Shown here: positions 18,364 through 27,053 of the stretch, piece by piece
How the letters are laid out: every line of letters begins with the position of its first letter
Position numbering within the stretch: the first letter of the stretch is position 1
Source of the DNA: Maridesulfovibrio ferrireducens
GTDB lineage: Bacteria > Desulfobacterota > Desulfovibrionia > Desulfovibrionales > Desulfovibrionaceae
NCBI RefSeq assembly: GCF_900101105.1
Contig: NZ_FNGA01000003.1
Coordinates: 186,001-250,000, forward strand
Length of the DNA: 64,000 nt
Direction of reading: 5' to 3'
Program-made: the position numbers and the translations under genes
Notes under the pieces: model-generated
What the model was told of the DNA's origin: nothing
The model's database searches: none
Seen by the model: the letters and a program-made list of their open reading frames with translations, nothing else

Positions 18364-19620
18364 TTAAATTCCCGGAACCGGAAATTTAGAGCAGAAAGAT
18401 TCAATCTCGTGTTTAGTATGTCTAGCCAGTTCTAATTTATCTGGATTTTTCAAAGTCTTTATCATCCATCCTGCAAGTTGAACCATATCCTTTTCTTTCA
18501 TACCGCGAGTTGTGGCGGCGGGGGTTCCGATTCTTATTCCGCTCGGTTTCAGCGGAGGATTTGGGTCGTCGGGGATAATTTGTTTATTAGTTGTGATAGA
18601 CACCGAATCAAGAAGTTCTTCTGCTACTTTACCGTTTATACCAAAGCTTTTTTCTGTATCAATAACCATCATGTGATTATCAGTGCCACCCGTGACGAGG
18701 CTTACTCCTGATTCTGTGAGTTCAGTCGCAAGCGTTTTTGCATTATTAAGGATTTGCAATCCGTATTTGTGAAAATCAAGTTCCGCTGCTTTTTTTAAAG
18801 CGATAGCTATACCGGCAATCGTGTTCATATGCGGGCCGCCTTGTAAGCCGGGGAAAACGGCCTTGTCGATCTTCGGAGCAAATTCTTTTTTACATAAAAT
18901 GATTCCGCCGCGCGGACCTCTGAGCGATTTGTGGGAAGTGGTTGTGACTATGTCGAAACCGAAATCAAAAGGGTTCAGCATAACATCTGCTGCAACCAGT
19001 CCTCCATAATGCGAGGCGTCTGTCATTGTTATGGCACCGACTTCATCCGCGATTCGTTTGAATGATGCATAATCAAGATCTCGCGGATACGAAGTGTAAC
19101 CGCATAGAATCATTTTAGGTTTATGCTTTAGAGCTGTCTTGCGGAGTTCGTCGAAATCAATGTTTCCATCGACAGGATCAGTTTTATAGCGGATAAAATT
19201 GAACAATTTACCCATAAAGGAAACAGGCGCACCGTGAGTCAGGTGCCCGCCATGGGAAAGGTCCATTGCCAGAATGGTGTCGCCGGGTTCGAGAAGGCCG
19301 AGGTATACAGCCTGATTCATGGGCGAACCGGAGAGCGGCTGCACATTAGCGTGTTCGCATCTGAAAACTTCTTTAGCTCTTTCGCGGGCAATATTCTCGA
19401 TTTTGTCGGTAAATTCTTGACCGCCGTAATAACGTTTACCGGGATAACCCTCAGAATATTTGTTGGTAAAAACACTGCCTAATGCACAAAGAACTTCGGG
19501 ATAAGTATAGTTTTCGGAAGGAATAAGTTCGATGCCGACTCGCTGTCTGCGTTCTTCACCCTCGAGGGCGGAAAAAATGTCGGGGTCTGATTTTTTGAGA
19601 AGGGCACGGTAAGAATTCAT
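18364..19620 (-). CDS. glyA: serine hydroxymethyltransferase
   Basis: A 418-aa PLP enzyme that interconverts serine and glycine with tetrahydrofolate. It shows LIPSENYTYPEVL, the segment PLSGSPMNQAVYLGLL, the PLP-lysine block TTTSHKSLRGPRGG (Lys near 228) and IRIGTPAATTRGM. I chose ATG at 19620 because AAAGGAG lies seven bases upstream and the protein then begins MNSYRALLKKSDP as in relatives; a 15-residue longer reading would run into the leader. The leader carries a ZTP riboswitch (19679-19752), so expression should rise when purine/folate intermediates accumulate. It is monocistronic with its own terminator. Confidence 0.96.
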   Translation of the reverse strand: MNSYRALLKKSDPDIFSALEGEERRQRVGIELIPSENYTYPEVLCALGSVFTNKYSEGYPGKRYYGGQEFTDKIENIARERAKEVFRCEHANVQPLSGSPMNQAVYLGLLEPGDTILAMDLSHGGHLTHGAPVSFMGKLFNFIRYKTDPVDGNIDFDELRKTALKHKPKMILCGYTSYPRDLDYASFKRIADEVGAITMTDASHYGGLVAADVMLNPFDFGFDIVTTTSHKSLRGPRGGIILCKKEFAPKIDKAVFPGLQGGPHMNTIAGIAIALKKAAELDFHKYGLQILNNAKTLATELTESGVSLVTGGTDNHMMVIDTEKSFGINGKVAEELLDSVSITTNKQIIPDDPNPPLKPSGIRIGTPAATTRGMKEKDMVQLAGWMIKTLKNPDKLELARHTKHEIESFCSKFPVPGI

Positions 19621-19678
19621 GGGCAACTCCTTTGTTTGTTCCCTCGTTAAAGGGAAAGGATGCACGTCGTATGACGTG

Positions 19679-19752
19679 GCCCAGGCGAGCGGCAGAAAGC
19701 TGATTCCGTGTTTCCTCGTGGTTTATTCCACTTAAGATCGCCAGTTGCACGG
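19679..19752 (-). ncRNA. ZTP (pfl) riboswitch in the glyA leader
   Basis: Read on the minus strand, the leader holds the ZTP aptamer parts in order. P1 is CCGTG...CACGG. The conserved internal loop ACTGGCGA is followed by P2 GTGG...CCAC and then GAGGAA. A linker leads to the 3' hairpin GCCGCTCGCCTGGGC, whose TCGCC can form the pseudoknot with GGCGA. ZTP riboswitches are known upstream of glyA, folD and purH in many bacteria. A CACGTC/GACGTG stem just downstream may be the expression platform. Confidence 0.88.
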
Positions 19753-19830
19753 AATGATATAATTAAACAGCAGGCTTAAAAACTATCAACAGAATTTTAT
19801 CCTGTAAACAATTTTTAAGCCTGCAATTTA

Positions 19831-20268
19831 TTATGCTTCGCCTAATTTGTATCTGATGCGTAAAACGCCATCTTCAAAACTGTGTGAAACCATCTTGAAT
19901 TCACCAATTTCGCTGGTGTTATCAACATGTTCACCAATGCAAGGGCAGGTGTCAAAATCGCCGATTTTAATAACTCTTACGCCGTCTACTCCGTCAGGGA
20001 GTCTTTCCAGATTATATTTTTCTTCAGCTTCTTCAAGGGTGATCAGATCGTCGGTGACAGGAAGTTTAGCAGAAATTGCTGCATTAACAGTCATTTCAAT
20101 TTCTCTAGCTTCTTCGTCAGTCATGCCGCGTTTGTATTTATAGTCGCATTTAGATTTTTTCTTATTAATATGTGCGCTGAAACAACGACCGCAGTTGAAT
20201 TTGCGATCCATTGCTGAATTCAGCATATGCTCCGCAGAGTGCATTCTTGGCTGATAGTCTTTTGCCAT
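19831..20268 (-). CDS. AlaX-like alanyl-tRNA editing domain protein
   Basis: A 145-aa stand-alone second-additional-domain (tRNA-SAD) protein. The zinc ligands of AlaRS-type editing sites are visible: HSAEH (about 11-15) and CPCIGEH (about 108-114). Such proteins hydrolyse mis-charged Ser- or Gly-tRNA(Ala), or related pairs, in trans. The length is close to short AlaX forms. It is transcribed in the same direction as glyA, separated by the riboswitch leader. A short inverted repeat ACTAAC-TAGCT-GTTAGT at 20283-20299 lies just upstream. The exact substrate is uncertain. Confidence 0.85.
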   Translation of the reverse strand: MAKDYQPRMHSAEHMLNSAMDRKFNCGRCFSAHINKKKSKCDYKYKRGMTDEEAREIEMTVNAAISAKLPVTDDLITLEEAEEKYNLERLPDGVDGVRVIKIGDFDTCPCIGEHVDNTSEIGEFKMVSHSFEDGVLRIRYKLGEA

Positions 20269-20744
20269 GATAAAATCCTTCTACTAACTAGCTGTTAGTT
20301 TGTACTTTTTATGTGATGAGTAATTATTCATTAATGATGAGGATATAAAGCAAGTGTGATTGTTTTGCTTTCACCGGATATTCAACAGGTAGGCATAGTA
20401 TTTAAAATAGGGAAGTATTACAAGTTGAATTATTTTTATTTTTTAAATGAGATTCGCGTGGGGGCAGAAGGCTGGGTAAAGAGAAATTGGAGGCGCTGAC
20501 AGCGTGTGCGCCTCCGTATTCTCTTTTACAGGGAGGAAGAAAACAGATCTTCTGCAATGTTTATGGGCATTACAGAGGGAGGTAGAACCCGTCTCTTCAT
20601 GTTCATTTAAGGGGATGCCCTTTTAGAAATATAAAATCTTATTAAAATGACTGAGTTTGTTCGATAGAAGGAATCTGTATGTTCGAACTAAGAAGAGGTG
20701 TATACGAATTTGAAAAAGGTGTCAAAAGAAAGATAATAATAAAA
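20269..20744. other. 476-bp intergenic region with a GC hairpin
   Basis: No convincing gene is seen. It contains the small inverted repeat at 20283-20299 and a hairpin GGAGGCGC (20489-20496) / GCGCCTCC (20508-20515). Read on the minus strand the hairpin is followed by AATTTCTCTTT, so it could terminate the regulator gene at 20745-21629 or belong to a small RNA. Two purine-rich boxes (about 20532 and 20577) are not followed by a credible reading frame. Confidence 0.4.
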
Positions 20745-21629
20745 TTAAGATGTACTCTTGAAATAATCAACAAGTGCCTTACTAAGCCCATTCAGCAAAG
20801 GGGTATCCACACTCCATGATTGCCAATACAAGGGAACAGATACTCTCACGTTAGAAATCAACTCAATAAGCTTACCGGAATCAATGTCTTCCTGTGCCTG
20901 CATTTCCGGCACCATTCCGTATGCAAATCCTCTGCGAATTACATCTATGAATGATTCAGATGATGGCACGTAAAAAATAGGGTGCGTGATTGTCGTATCG
21001 GGAAAGGCTAAATTTAATATTTGGCCTTGAGTTTCATCTTTGCGGTTGAACATAGCCGCCGGAGCTTTTGTGACATTCTTCAAAGTGAATCCGTCCTTAA
21101 ACCACTTATCCCGGAATGAATCCGTGCAAACGCATAAATATTCTATGGTTGCGAGGTATTCTCTTTTACAGCTTTTAAGTTGTTTAGAGCCGGTACCGAT
21201 GCACCCGACAACTTCCCCTCGCTTAAGTAACTCATGAGTTTGGTTTTCGTCGTCAACGTAGATATCAAGAAGCACGCGATTTTCATGTAAAAAATCATCC
21301 AGCGCGTCAAACAGCCATGTTGCCAGACTGTCCGCATTCACACCAAGCGGTATTATAATAAAATCATCGGGATGATTAAGTCCTGTTTCATCTGCCAGTT
21401 CATGTTCCATAAGCCTTACTTGCCGCAAATGTTTTATCAGTTTGCGGCCTGCTTCCGTAGGTTCCGGCGGAACTGAACGAACTATCAGTACTTGGCCTGA
21501 TTGTTCCTCAAGGTTTCGTATGCGCTGAGATACCGCTGATTGAGTAAGGTTCAGCTTGGCGGACGCTTTATCGAATCCGCCTTCCTCTATTACCGCAGTA
21601 AGAGCTTCCAGAAATTTATAATCGAGCAT
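20745..21629 (-). CDS. argP: LysR-family regulator, ArgP type
   Basis: A 294-aa LysR regulator. The N-terminal winged HTH (about 3-62) reads ALTAVIEEGGFDKASAKLNLTQSAVSQRIRNLEEQ across two blocks, and an effector domain follows (about 90-290). The overall sequence resembles ArgP (IciA), which senses lysine and arginine and activates the exporter ArgO. It is divergently oriented to a LysE/ArgO exporter gene starting 102 bp away, the classic regulator-exporter arrangement. The shared intergenic region should hold the operator. The start ATG at 21629 gives a normal family N-terminus. Confidence 0.9.
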   Translation of the reverse strand: MLDYKFLEALTAVIEEGGFDKASAKLNLTQSAVSQRIRNLEEQSGQVLIVRSVPPEPTEAGRKLIKHLRQVRLMEHELADETGLNHPDDFIIIPLGVNADSLATWLFDALDDFLHENRVLLDIYVDDENQTHELLKRGEVVGCIGTGSKQLKSCKREYLATIEYLCVCTDSFRDKWFKDGFTLKNVTKAPAAMFNRKDETQGQILNLAFPDTTITHPIFYVPSSESFIDVIRRGFAYGMVPEMQAQEDIDSGKLIELISNVRVSVPLYWQSWSVDTPLLNGLSKALVDYFKSTS

Positions 21630-21731
21630 GTCATCAATATAAGCAAAATTAATAACAAATGAAAATATTTAATTTTACTAATTCAGATTGGATGTTTAAG
21701 ATCGCTTCAACTTAAACAATGGAGATAATAA

Positions 21732-22352
21732 ATGTCTATGATACTACCATATATGCAGGGATTCGGGACCGGGGGAGGGCTGATTGTTGCTATCGGTGCT
21801 CAGAATGCCTTTGTGCTGACTCAGAGCATCAAAAAGAATCATCATCTGAAAATTTGTTTGGTGTGTGCGCTGTGCGATGCTGTGTTGATTACACTTGGCG
21901 TGCTTGGAACAGGTGATTTTGTTGCTTCTCATCCTATGTGGCTTAAACCTGCCGCGTGGGGCGGAGCTGCCTTTCTTGCGTGGTGCGGATTTAGTTCTTT
22001 CCGTTCAGCAATAAATGGCGGCAAGCTTGAAAGTGATGAGGAGACTGTCACGGGAGTACGCCCAATCATTATGATGACTTTTGCGATAACCTTACTTAAT
22101 CCGCATGTATATTTGGATACGATAGTAATGCTCGGTTCCATCAGCGGCCAGTATTCAGGCGAAGCTCGATATTTCTTCGGTTTTGGAGCTGTGACAGCAT
22201 CATTTATCTGGTTTTACACCCTTGGATTTGGAGGGCGTGCGTTAGCTCCTTTATTTAGAAAGCCTGTGACTTGGCGTATACTGGATAGCCTTGTAGGCGT
22301 GACCATGTGGGCGATAGCGTTCAGTCTTGGTGCAAAAGCTATGAGTGTATAG
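21732..22352 (+). CDS. LysE/ArgO-family basic amino-acid exporter
   Basis: A 206-aa inner-membrane protein with about six helices. The family N-terminal motif GGLIVAIGAQNAFVLTQS (about 15-32) and the central motif ALLNPHVYLDT-like FAITLLNPHVYLDTIVMLG (about 116-134) place it in the LysE/ArgO family, which exports lysine and arginine. GGAG at 21721-21724 precedes the ATG. It is divergent from the ArgP-type regulator, which probably controls it. Confidence 0.92.
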   Translation: MSMILPYMQGFGTGGGLIVAIGAQNAFVLTQSIKKNHHLKICLVCALCDAVLITLGVLGTGDFVASHPMWLKPAAWGGAAFLAWCGFSSFRSAINGGKLESDEETVTGVRPIIMMTFAITLLNPHVYLDTIVMLGSISGQYSGEARYFFGFGAVTASFIWFYTLGFGGRALAPLFRKPVTWRILDSLVGVTMWAIAFSLGAKAMSV

Positions 22353-22477
22353 TGACAATAAACAATAGTAAGATAATTCATTCCCACACTTCGTAAAATA
22401 GGCTAAAACCAAAGGAATATTCATAGTGCGGATGCTCCGTTATGAACATTAGTGATGACTAACAAAAAGGAGTTCTT

Positions 22478-23833
22478 ATGAAAAAACTTTTGTTTAAAAC
22501 CGGCATTTTTGCAGTTTTTCTAGCGATTTTATTGGTGTTATCGGCGCAATCTTCTTTTGCAGATGTGTCGAAAGAGACAACCCCTTACCGGGTGGGAAAG
22601 TGGCTACCTTCTGATCAGCAGGTATTGAATGACTGGCGAGCTGATATTATTAGTCAGACGGATGGTTCCAGCAAGGTTGTCTTGCTTCCTGTTATTCAGG
22701 AATTTAAAGATTTGATTGAGAGCGACCCTGAACTTTTCATGCTCTTTACTGAAATGTTTAAGCAGGTTCCCCACAAGCCTCCTTATGACAAAGATCCTAC
22801 CGGCAAACCGCAGGTCAGAGATTATAACCATATGTTGCGACTTATAAACGCCATTATGACGCGTGCTCCTGAATTCAACAAAACAGGGCTGGTTGGATTC
22901 CCGATCAATGCTATTTTAGACTGGCCTATGGGAACTTCTGCCGGGACTGCTGCTTTTCTGAATGATAAGGTTAACCGGCAGCTTAAGAAAATTTTGACTC
23001 AGTGGGCTGTGTTTCTTGGTTCACAGGATTCACGTTACGTTTTGAGTGATGATCCTGAAAATGGCTGGTTCGGACGTGATGCAAAAAAAGCAATGCCGAC
23101 TTTTGCAAAGGACTTTATCTGCGATCCGAAGAAACCGTATTACGGTTTTACTTCATGGGATGACTTTTTCACACGTGTCTTTCGTGAAGGCCGCCGTCCA
23201 GTGGCGGCCCCTGACGATGATTATGTCATAAGTAATTCCTGTGAATCCGCACCGTATAGACTGGTTGAAAATGTTAAGTTGCGCGATAATTTCTGGATCA
23301 AGGCGCAGCCTTATTCCCTTACACATATGATGGGTGATGAGGAACTTGCTAAACAGTTTGCCGGAGGAACAGTCTATCAGGCTTTTTTGAGTGCTCTCAG
23401 TTACCACCGCTGGCATAGTCCTGTGAGTGGAAAAATCGTGAAAGTTCAGAACATAGACGGTTCATACTACGCAGAAGCTCAGAGTCTCGGCTTTGATCCT
23501 TCCGGCCCTAATGAATCTCAAGGATATATCACGCAGGTTGCTGCCAGAGCATTGGTTCTGATAGAAGCTGACAATCCGGATATCGGCTTGATGGGAGTAA
23601 TGTTTGTCGGCATGGCAGAAGTTTCATCTAATGAAGTTACTGTCTATGAAGGGCAGCATGTGAAAAAGGGTGATCAACTGGGCATGTTTCACTTTGGAGG
23701 CTCCACGCATACTCTTATTTTCAGGCCGGGTGTGAAACTTGAGTTTGATCTGCACGGTCAGAAACCGGGACTGCATTCTAGTAATATTCCTGTAAGATCA
23801 AAAATTGCGACGGTAAAGAAGACGAAGAAGTAG
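22478..23833 (+). CDS. phosphatidylserine decarboxylase-family protein with signal peptide
   Basis: A 451-aa protein. Residues 1-29 look like a cleavable signal peptide (positive KK, then a long hydrophobic core, then SSFA/DV). The C-terminal half resembles pyruvoyl-type phosphatidylserine decarboxylases: YHRWHSPVSGKI (about 307-318), EVSSNEVTVYEGQHVKKGDQ-like block and FHFGGSTHTLIF (about 408-419), where GGST replaces the usual LGST at the self-processing site. The N-terminal part resembles the domain found in PSD-like tryptophan decarboxylases. Usual Psd enzymes face the cytoplasm, so an exported member is odd; the substrate could be a free amino acid. AAAAAGGAG precedes the ATG. Confidence 0.8.
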   Translation: MKKLLFKTGIFAVFLAILLVLSAQSSFADVSKETTPYRVGKWLPSDQQVLNDWRADIISQTDGSSKVVLLPVIQEFKDLIESDPELFMLFTEMFKQVPHKPPYDKDPTGKPQVRDYNHMLRLINAIMTRAPEFNKTGLVGFPINAILDWPMGTSAGTAAFLNDKVNRQLKKILTQWAVFLGSQDSRYVLSDDPENGWFGRDAKKAMPTFAKDFICDPKKPYYGFTSWDDFFTRVFREGRRPVAAPDDDYVISNSCESAPYRLVENVKLRDNFWIKAQPYSLTHMMGDEELAKQFAGGTVYQAFLSALSYHRWHSPVSGKIVKVQNIDGSYYAEAQSLGFDPSGPNESQGYITQVAARALVLIEADNPDIGLMGVMFVGMAEVSSNEVTVYEGQHVKKGDQLGMFHFGGSTHTLIFRPGVKLEFDLHGQKPGLHSSNIPVRSKIATVKKTKK

Positions 23834-23847
23834 TACAGAATAAAAAA

Positions 23848-23886
23848 GGGGTTTACATCGCATACGATGTAAACCCTTTTTTATAG
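23848..23886. terminator. terminator between PSD-like and DUF2333 genes
   Basis: GGGTTTACATCG (ending 23860) pairs with CGATGTAAACCC (23865-23876) with a CATA loop. A-runs and T-runs on opposite sides let it act in both directions, between two convergent genes. Confidence 0.92.
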
Positions 23887-23913
23887 TGGTGTTCTTCTAA
23901 CTTTTTGAATTCT

Positions 23914-24945
23914 TTATCTTCGAATAGTTTCCGACACGTCGAGCAGTCGCTCTCTCACTGTGAACATATAGCGAGCCATCTTGCCTCGGTGGTCAGCGAA
24001 CATAGAATCTTCTTTGCCGCGTAATACAACCGCAGGGTTGAATGTGCAGATTTTGTTCATGGCTACCATCGCTTCCTCAAGGTTCTGAGTTCCGCCCTTG
24101 TCCACATTGGTAATTTTTTCAGGATAGAGTTCTTTCAGCACGGTGATTACATCACGAAGAACCAACGTCATGCCTTGTGCGAAATACACACGGTCATCCA
24201 GTTCAGATCCCGTCAGAGAATCTCCAGGTGCAGAGAGCCAGCCTAGCGGAACATCAATAAAGTTTTTGGAAAGGATGAAGGTCAACATCTCATAGATTTC
24301 GCTGGCCTTGATGTTGACGATAGCACGGGTATCTTTCTTCTGCTTGCTGTCCACTTTCATTCCAATCAGCTTATCGGCGTATTTGTGGACGTTAGCTACG
24401 CCATCGTCATACGCGGAAGAGGAAGACCTCTCGAAGAAACCCCAAGTCCGGGGACCGTAGGTAAAGTCGCGTTCACGAGCTTCCTGCATCCATGGATTTT
24501 CAGGGTCCATGGAACCGTATTTTGCCATGGTGGTGGAGAAAAATTTCTGCAAAAGAGTTGTAGCTGTGAGAACTCCAAGCTTACGATTGACCGCATTATC
24601 GAAATGAGATTTGGGATTCACAAACAAATACTGGGGGGTCCACCCGTCAGCCAGCTCAGCTTCCAACCGGGACACAATTGCTAGAACAAGAACCCGGCCT
24701 TTCAAATTTTCAAGTTCTTCCTTGCTCGAATCAGAAGCATCTGGGTTGTTGAAGGCAGGATGTGCCTTAACCTCTACGATTTCCGTACGGACAGGGGAGG
24801 ATATTTCAGGCCATTCAGTAGTGGAGAACATATACCCCATCCCGGAATATGCCCACCAAAGCCCCCACAGGACCAAGGGAATAAAGAAGGCCAATACTTT
24901 GCCACTAGTCGGGACCATTTTATGTAATTTTTTTATAATGCTCAT
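23914..24945 (-). CDS. DUF2333 family membrane-anchored protein
   Basis: A 343-aa protein with one N-terminal membrane segment (about 18-38, VLAFFIPLVLWGLWWAYSG) and a large soluble part that should be periplasmic. The blocks GWTPQYLFVNPKSHFDN (about 96-112) and the following NRKLGVL recall DUF2333, a family of unknown function in Gamma- and Deltaproteobacteria. No catalytic motif is evident. It is convergent with the PSD-like gene and shares a terminator. The ribosome-binding site is weak (AGGT). Function unknown. Confidence 0.7.
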   Translation of the reverse strand: MSIIKKLHKMVPTSGKVLAFFIPLVLWGLWWAYSGMGYMFSTTEWPEISSPVRTEIVEVKAHPAFNNPDASDSSKEELENLKGRVLVLAIVSRLEAELADGWTPQYLFVNPKSHFDNAVNRKLGVLTATTLLQKFFSTTMAKYGSMDPENPWMQEARERDFTYGPRTWGFFERSSSSAYDDGVANVHKYADKLIGMKVDSKQKKDTRAIVNIKASEIYEMLTFILSKNFIDVPLGWLSAPGDSLTGSELDDRVYFAQGMTLVLRDVITVLKELYPEKITNVDKGGTQNLEEAMVAMNKICTFNPAVVLRGKEDSMFADHRGKMARYMFTVRERLLDVSETIRR

Positions 24946-25082
24946 AATAATACCTATTTTTTTCTTTGTTATTCATACGCTCATCTTTTCTTTAATTGTT
25001 CTAACTATCTTGAATTCAAATCGCAAGTGTAACTGAAACAAACTTTGAGCTTCTCCCCAACAGCAAAGTTAGAGGAGTATAA

Positions 25083-25172
25083 ATGAGTCATTATACGCTG
25101 CATACCGGAGAAGAAAGATATCAGAATTATGCATTAAAGACAGCAGATCATATTAAAGTAAAAAAATCTTAA
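25083..25172 (+). CDS. possible small protein, 29 aa
   Basis: A short frame encodes 29 residues, starting MSHYTLHTGEERYQNYALKT and ending in a Lys-rich tail (KVKKS). It has an unusually good ribosome-binding site (AGAGGAG six bases before the ATG). I do not recognise the sequence. It may be a genuine small protein or a remnant. The only support is the RBS and the isolated position in a gene-free stretch. Confidence 0.3.
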   Translation: MSHYTLHTGEERYQNYALKTADHIKVKKS

Positions 25173-25263
25173 ATTATTGGTGGTTATAAAACTAACGTAA
25201 GGCTAGCAAGAGGTTGTATGTTTGTTTTGTAGATAGAGATAATGGCTGGTCACTATAACAAAA

Positions 25264-25293
25264 AAAAGGCTTAATCTTTCGATTAAGCCTTTT
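25264..25293. terminator. terminator downstream of initiator tRNA copy 1
   Basis: GGCTTAATC (25268-25276) pairs with GATTAAGCC (25281-25289), with A-runs on the left and TTTT on the right. On the minus strand it follows the tRNA gene at 25307-25383. Confidence 0.85.
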
Positions 25294-25306
25294 GTATTAA
25301 ACTATA

Positions 25307-25383
<77 letters not shown>

Positions 25384-25395
25384 TCACTGAGAATG

Positions 25396-25424
25396 TTTCT
25401 ACACATTCTGGTATTTGCTGTCAA
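25396..25424 (-). promoter_or_regulatory. promoter of initiator tRNA copy 1
   Basis: On the minus strand TTGACA (25424-25419) is followed after 17 bp by TAGAAA (25401-25396), about 12 bp before the tRNA 5' end. The same layout precedes copies 2 and 3. Confidence 0.8.
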
Positions 25425-25556
25425 CTGAAATTTTGACATTTGCAAATTATTTCGAATATTATCAGGGTCTTAAAAAATATCATCCATTTTAAATATGGAT
25501 TTAACCCCGAAAAAAAAAGAACCCGTCAAGCGATCAGGTTCATCTCAGAATCTATG

Positions 25557-25633
<77 letters not shown>

Positions 25634-25647
25634 TCACTGTGAAAAGG

Positions 25648-25676
25648 GAACTACATGCTCAGGTATAAGGTGTCAA
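25648..25676 (-). promoter_or_regulatory. promoter of initiator tRNA copy 2
   Basis: TTGACA (25676-25671), 17-bp spacer, TAGTTC (25653-25648) on the minus strand. Confidence 0.75.
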
Positions 25677-25705
25677 CTAAAAGAATGACGGTCTCAAATG
25701 ATTTC

Positions 25706-26014
25706 TTATACCATATGTCTGCCTATGGCGACAACAAGCATTCCTGCCAGCATAGCAATAAATACATTTTTGGTTTTGAATGCGACTGCAATGGTTATCA
25801 AACCGCCCGTAAACCCCACAATTCCTTCTGAAAAAAAACCGGGAGCAGCAAGAGATATGAGTATAGTTCCGGGGAGGGCGGTTAAGGCTCTTCCTATGCG
25901 TCCTCCGGTGGGTAAGTATCCGGCAAGAAGCAATCCTCCGGCACGCATTAAATATGTTGCCAGCGAGGCGAGTCCAATTGCGAGAAAAGCGTTTTCAGAG
26001 GTTAAAGAGATCAA
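25706..26014 (-). CDS. azlD: AzlD-family branched-chain amino-acid transport protein
   Basis: A 102-aa membrane protein with about three to four helices, ending TKNVFIAMLAGMLVVAIGRH. AzlD is the small partner of AzlC in branched-chain amino-acid export. I chose the TTG at 26014: it overlaps the azlC stop by four bases (TTGA) and has GGGAG just upstream. It also gives the family-typical length of about 100 residues. Longer readings would extend deep into azlC. Confidence 0.82.
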   Translation of the reverse strand: MISLTSENAFLAIGLASLATYLMRAGGLLLAGYLPTGGRIGRALTALPGTILISLAAPGFFSEGIVGFTGGLITIAVAFKTKNVFIAMLAGMLVVAIGRHMV

Positions 26015-26691
26015 GCTTTCTCCCTTTGTGGTGCTGTGAAAGCAGCACATGCTGCTCCTGATACGCCGCCCACCAGTATGTACCATTTGCCGGGCACGAA
26101 GTGTTCGGTGAGAACTGAGGCTGTTATGGCGACCATCCACGGGAGCACATCCTGTCTGCCTTGCCATAAGGAAACAGCCAGAGCTGTGAATACTGCGGTG
26201 AAGGCGAAGTCCAGAGCAAGCACTTGCGGGTCGGGTATAATTCCTCCCAGAGACATGCCCGCCATGGTTCCACAGCTCCAGACCAGCATCAGAAACATTC
26301 CGCCTCCGAGAAGGTGGAAAATATCAGCTTGGCCTTTGCGCGCAGCAACCATGGTCATGGCCCAGTTTTCGTCGGCCACAAAATGCATGATGCTCATTCG
26401 GCGCAGCAATCCTTGTCCGGCAAATAAGTCTTTAAGTGAGGCTGCGATGAGTATGTAGCGCATGTTTACAATTGTTGCTGCGATAGCCATTTCCGTTACG
26501 GGTAGCGGGTCAGCCCACATATCCACCATTACGAATTGGGCAGATCCGGCAAACATGAAAACATTAAGTGCCATTATATAGGTCCAGGCAATGGATTTTT
26601 GTGCAGCTAGAACGCCAAGTACAGAGCTGTATGCAATAACGCTGGGTGTAAGAGGTATATTGGCTCGGACTCCATTCATAAAGCCGTTCAT
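26011..26691 (-). CDS. azlC: AzlC-family branched-chain amino-acid exporter
   Basis: A 226-aa membrane protein with the AzlC landmarks GVRANIPLTPSVIAYSSVLG at the N-terminus, FAGSAQFVMVDMW (about 51-63), NMRYILIAASL (about 79-89) and FVADENWAMTM (about 109-119). With AzlD it forms a two-component exporter of branched-chain or related amino acids. ATG 26691 is preceded by GGGAG at a good distance; a 14-residue longer reading lacks this. It is coupled to azlD by a 4-nt overlap. The pair sits between initiator tRNA copies 2 and 3. Confidence 0.9.
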   Translation of the reverse strand: MNGFMNGVRANIPLTPSVIAYSSVLGVLAAQKSIAWTYIMALNVFMFAGSAQFVMVDMWADPLPVTEMAIAATIVNMRYILIAASLKDLFAGQGLLRRMSIMHFVADENWAMTMVAARKGQADIFHLLGGGMFLMLVWSCGTMAGMSLGGIIPDPQVLALDFAFTAVFTALAVSLWQGRQDVLPWMVAITASVLTEHFVPGKWYILVGGVSGAACAAFTAPQREKA

Positions 26692-26890
26692 TCTTATCTC
26701 CCTTTTTCGAAAAAAATTGATCGACTGGGGCAAGGTGGTGCTTATCTCACATTTATGATGAGTTCAAATTTTGTGGTGTGCAGCTTTTATCAGAAAGAAG
26801 TATAATAATTTGTCTGTCAGAGTCAGGTCTTTTTTTCATTAGGCAAAAAAATAACCCATTTAAAAAAATGGGTTATTTAAAAAATCTATG

Positions 26891-26967
<77 letters not shown>

Positions 26968-26979
26968 TCACTGAGAGCA

Positions 26980-27008
26980 TGTCTACAGTTGGACCCTTTC
27001 ATTGTCAA
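26980..27008 (-). promoter_or_regulatory. promoter of initiator tRNA copy 3
   Basis: TTGACA (27008-27003), 17-bp spacer, TAGACA (26985-26980) on the minus strand. Confidence 0.78.
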
Positions 27009-27053
27009 CAGCTATTTACAAAATTATTAAATTTTCTTATCTCATCTTTCGAT

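Larger units (their letters stand above)
24946..25306. other. 361-bp region with one small reading frame and a terminator
   Basis: The stretch between the DUF2333 start and the first initiator tRNA is AT-rich. It holds the 29-codon frame at 25083-25172 and a bidirectional terminator at 25264-25293. Nothing else is recognisable. Confidence 0.5.
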
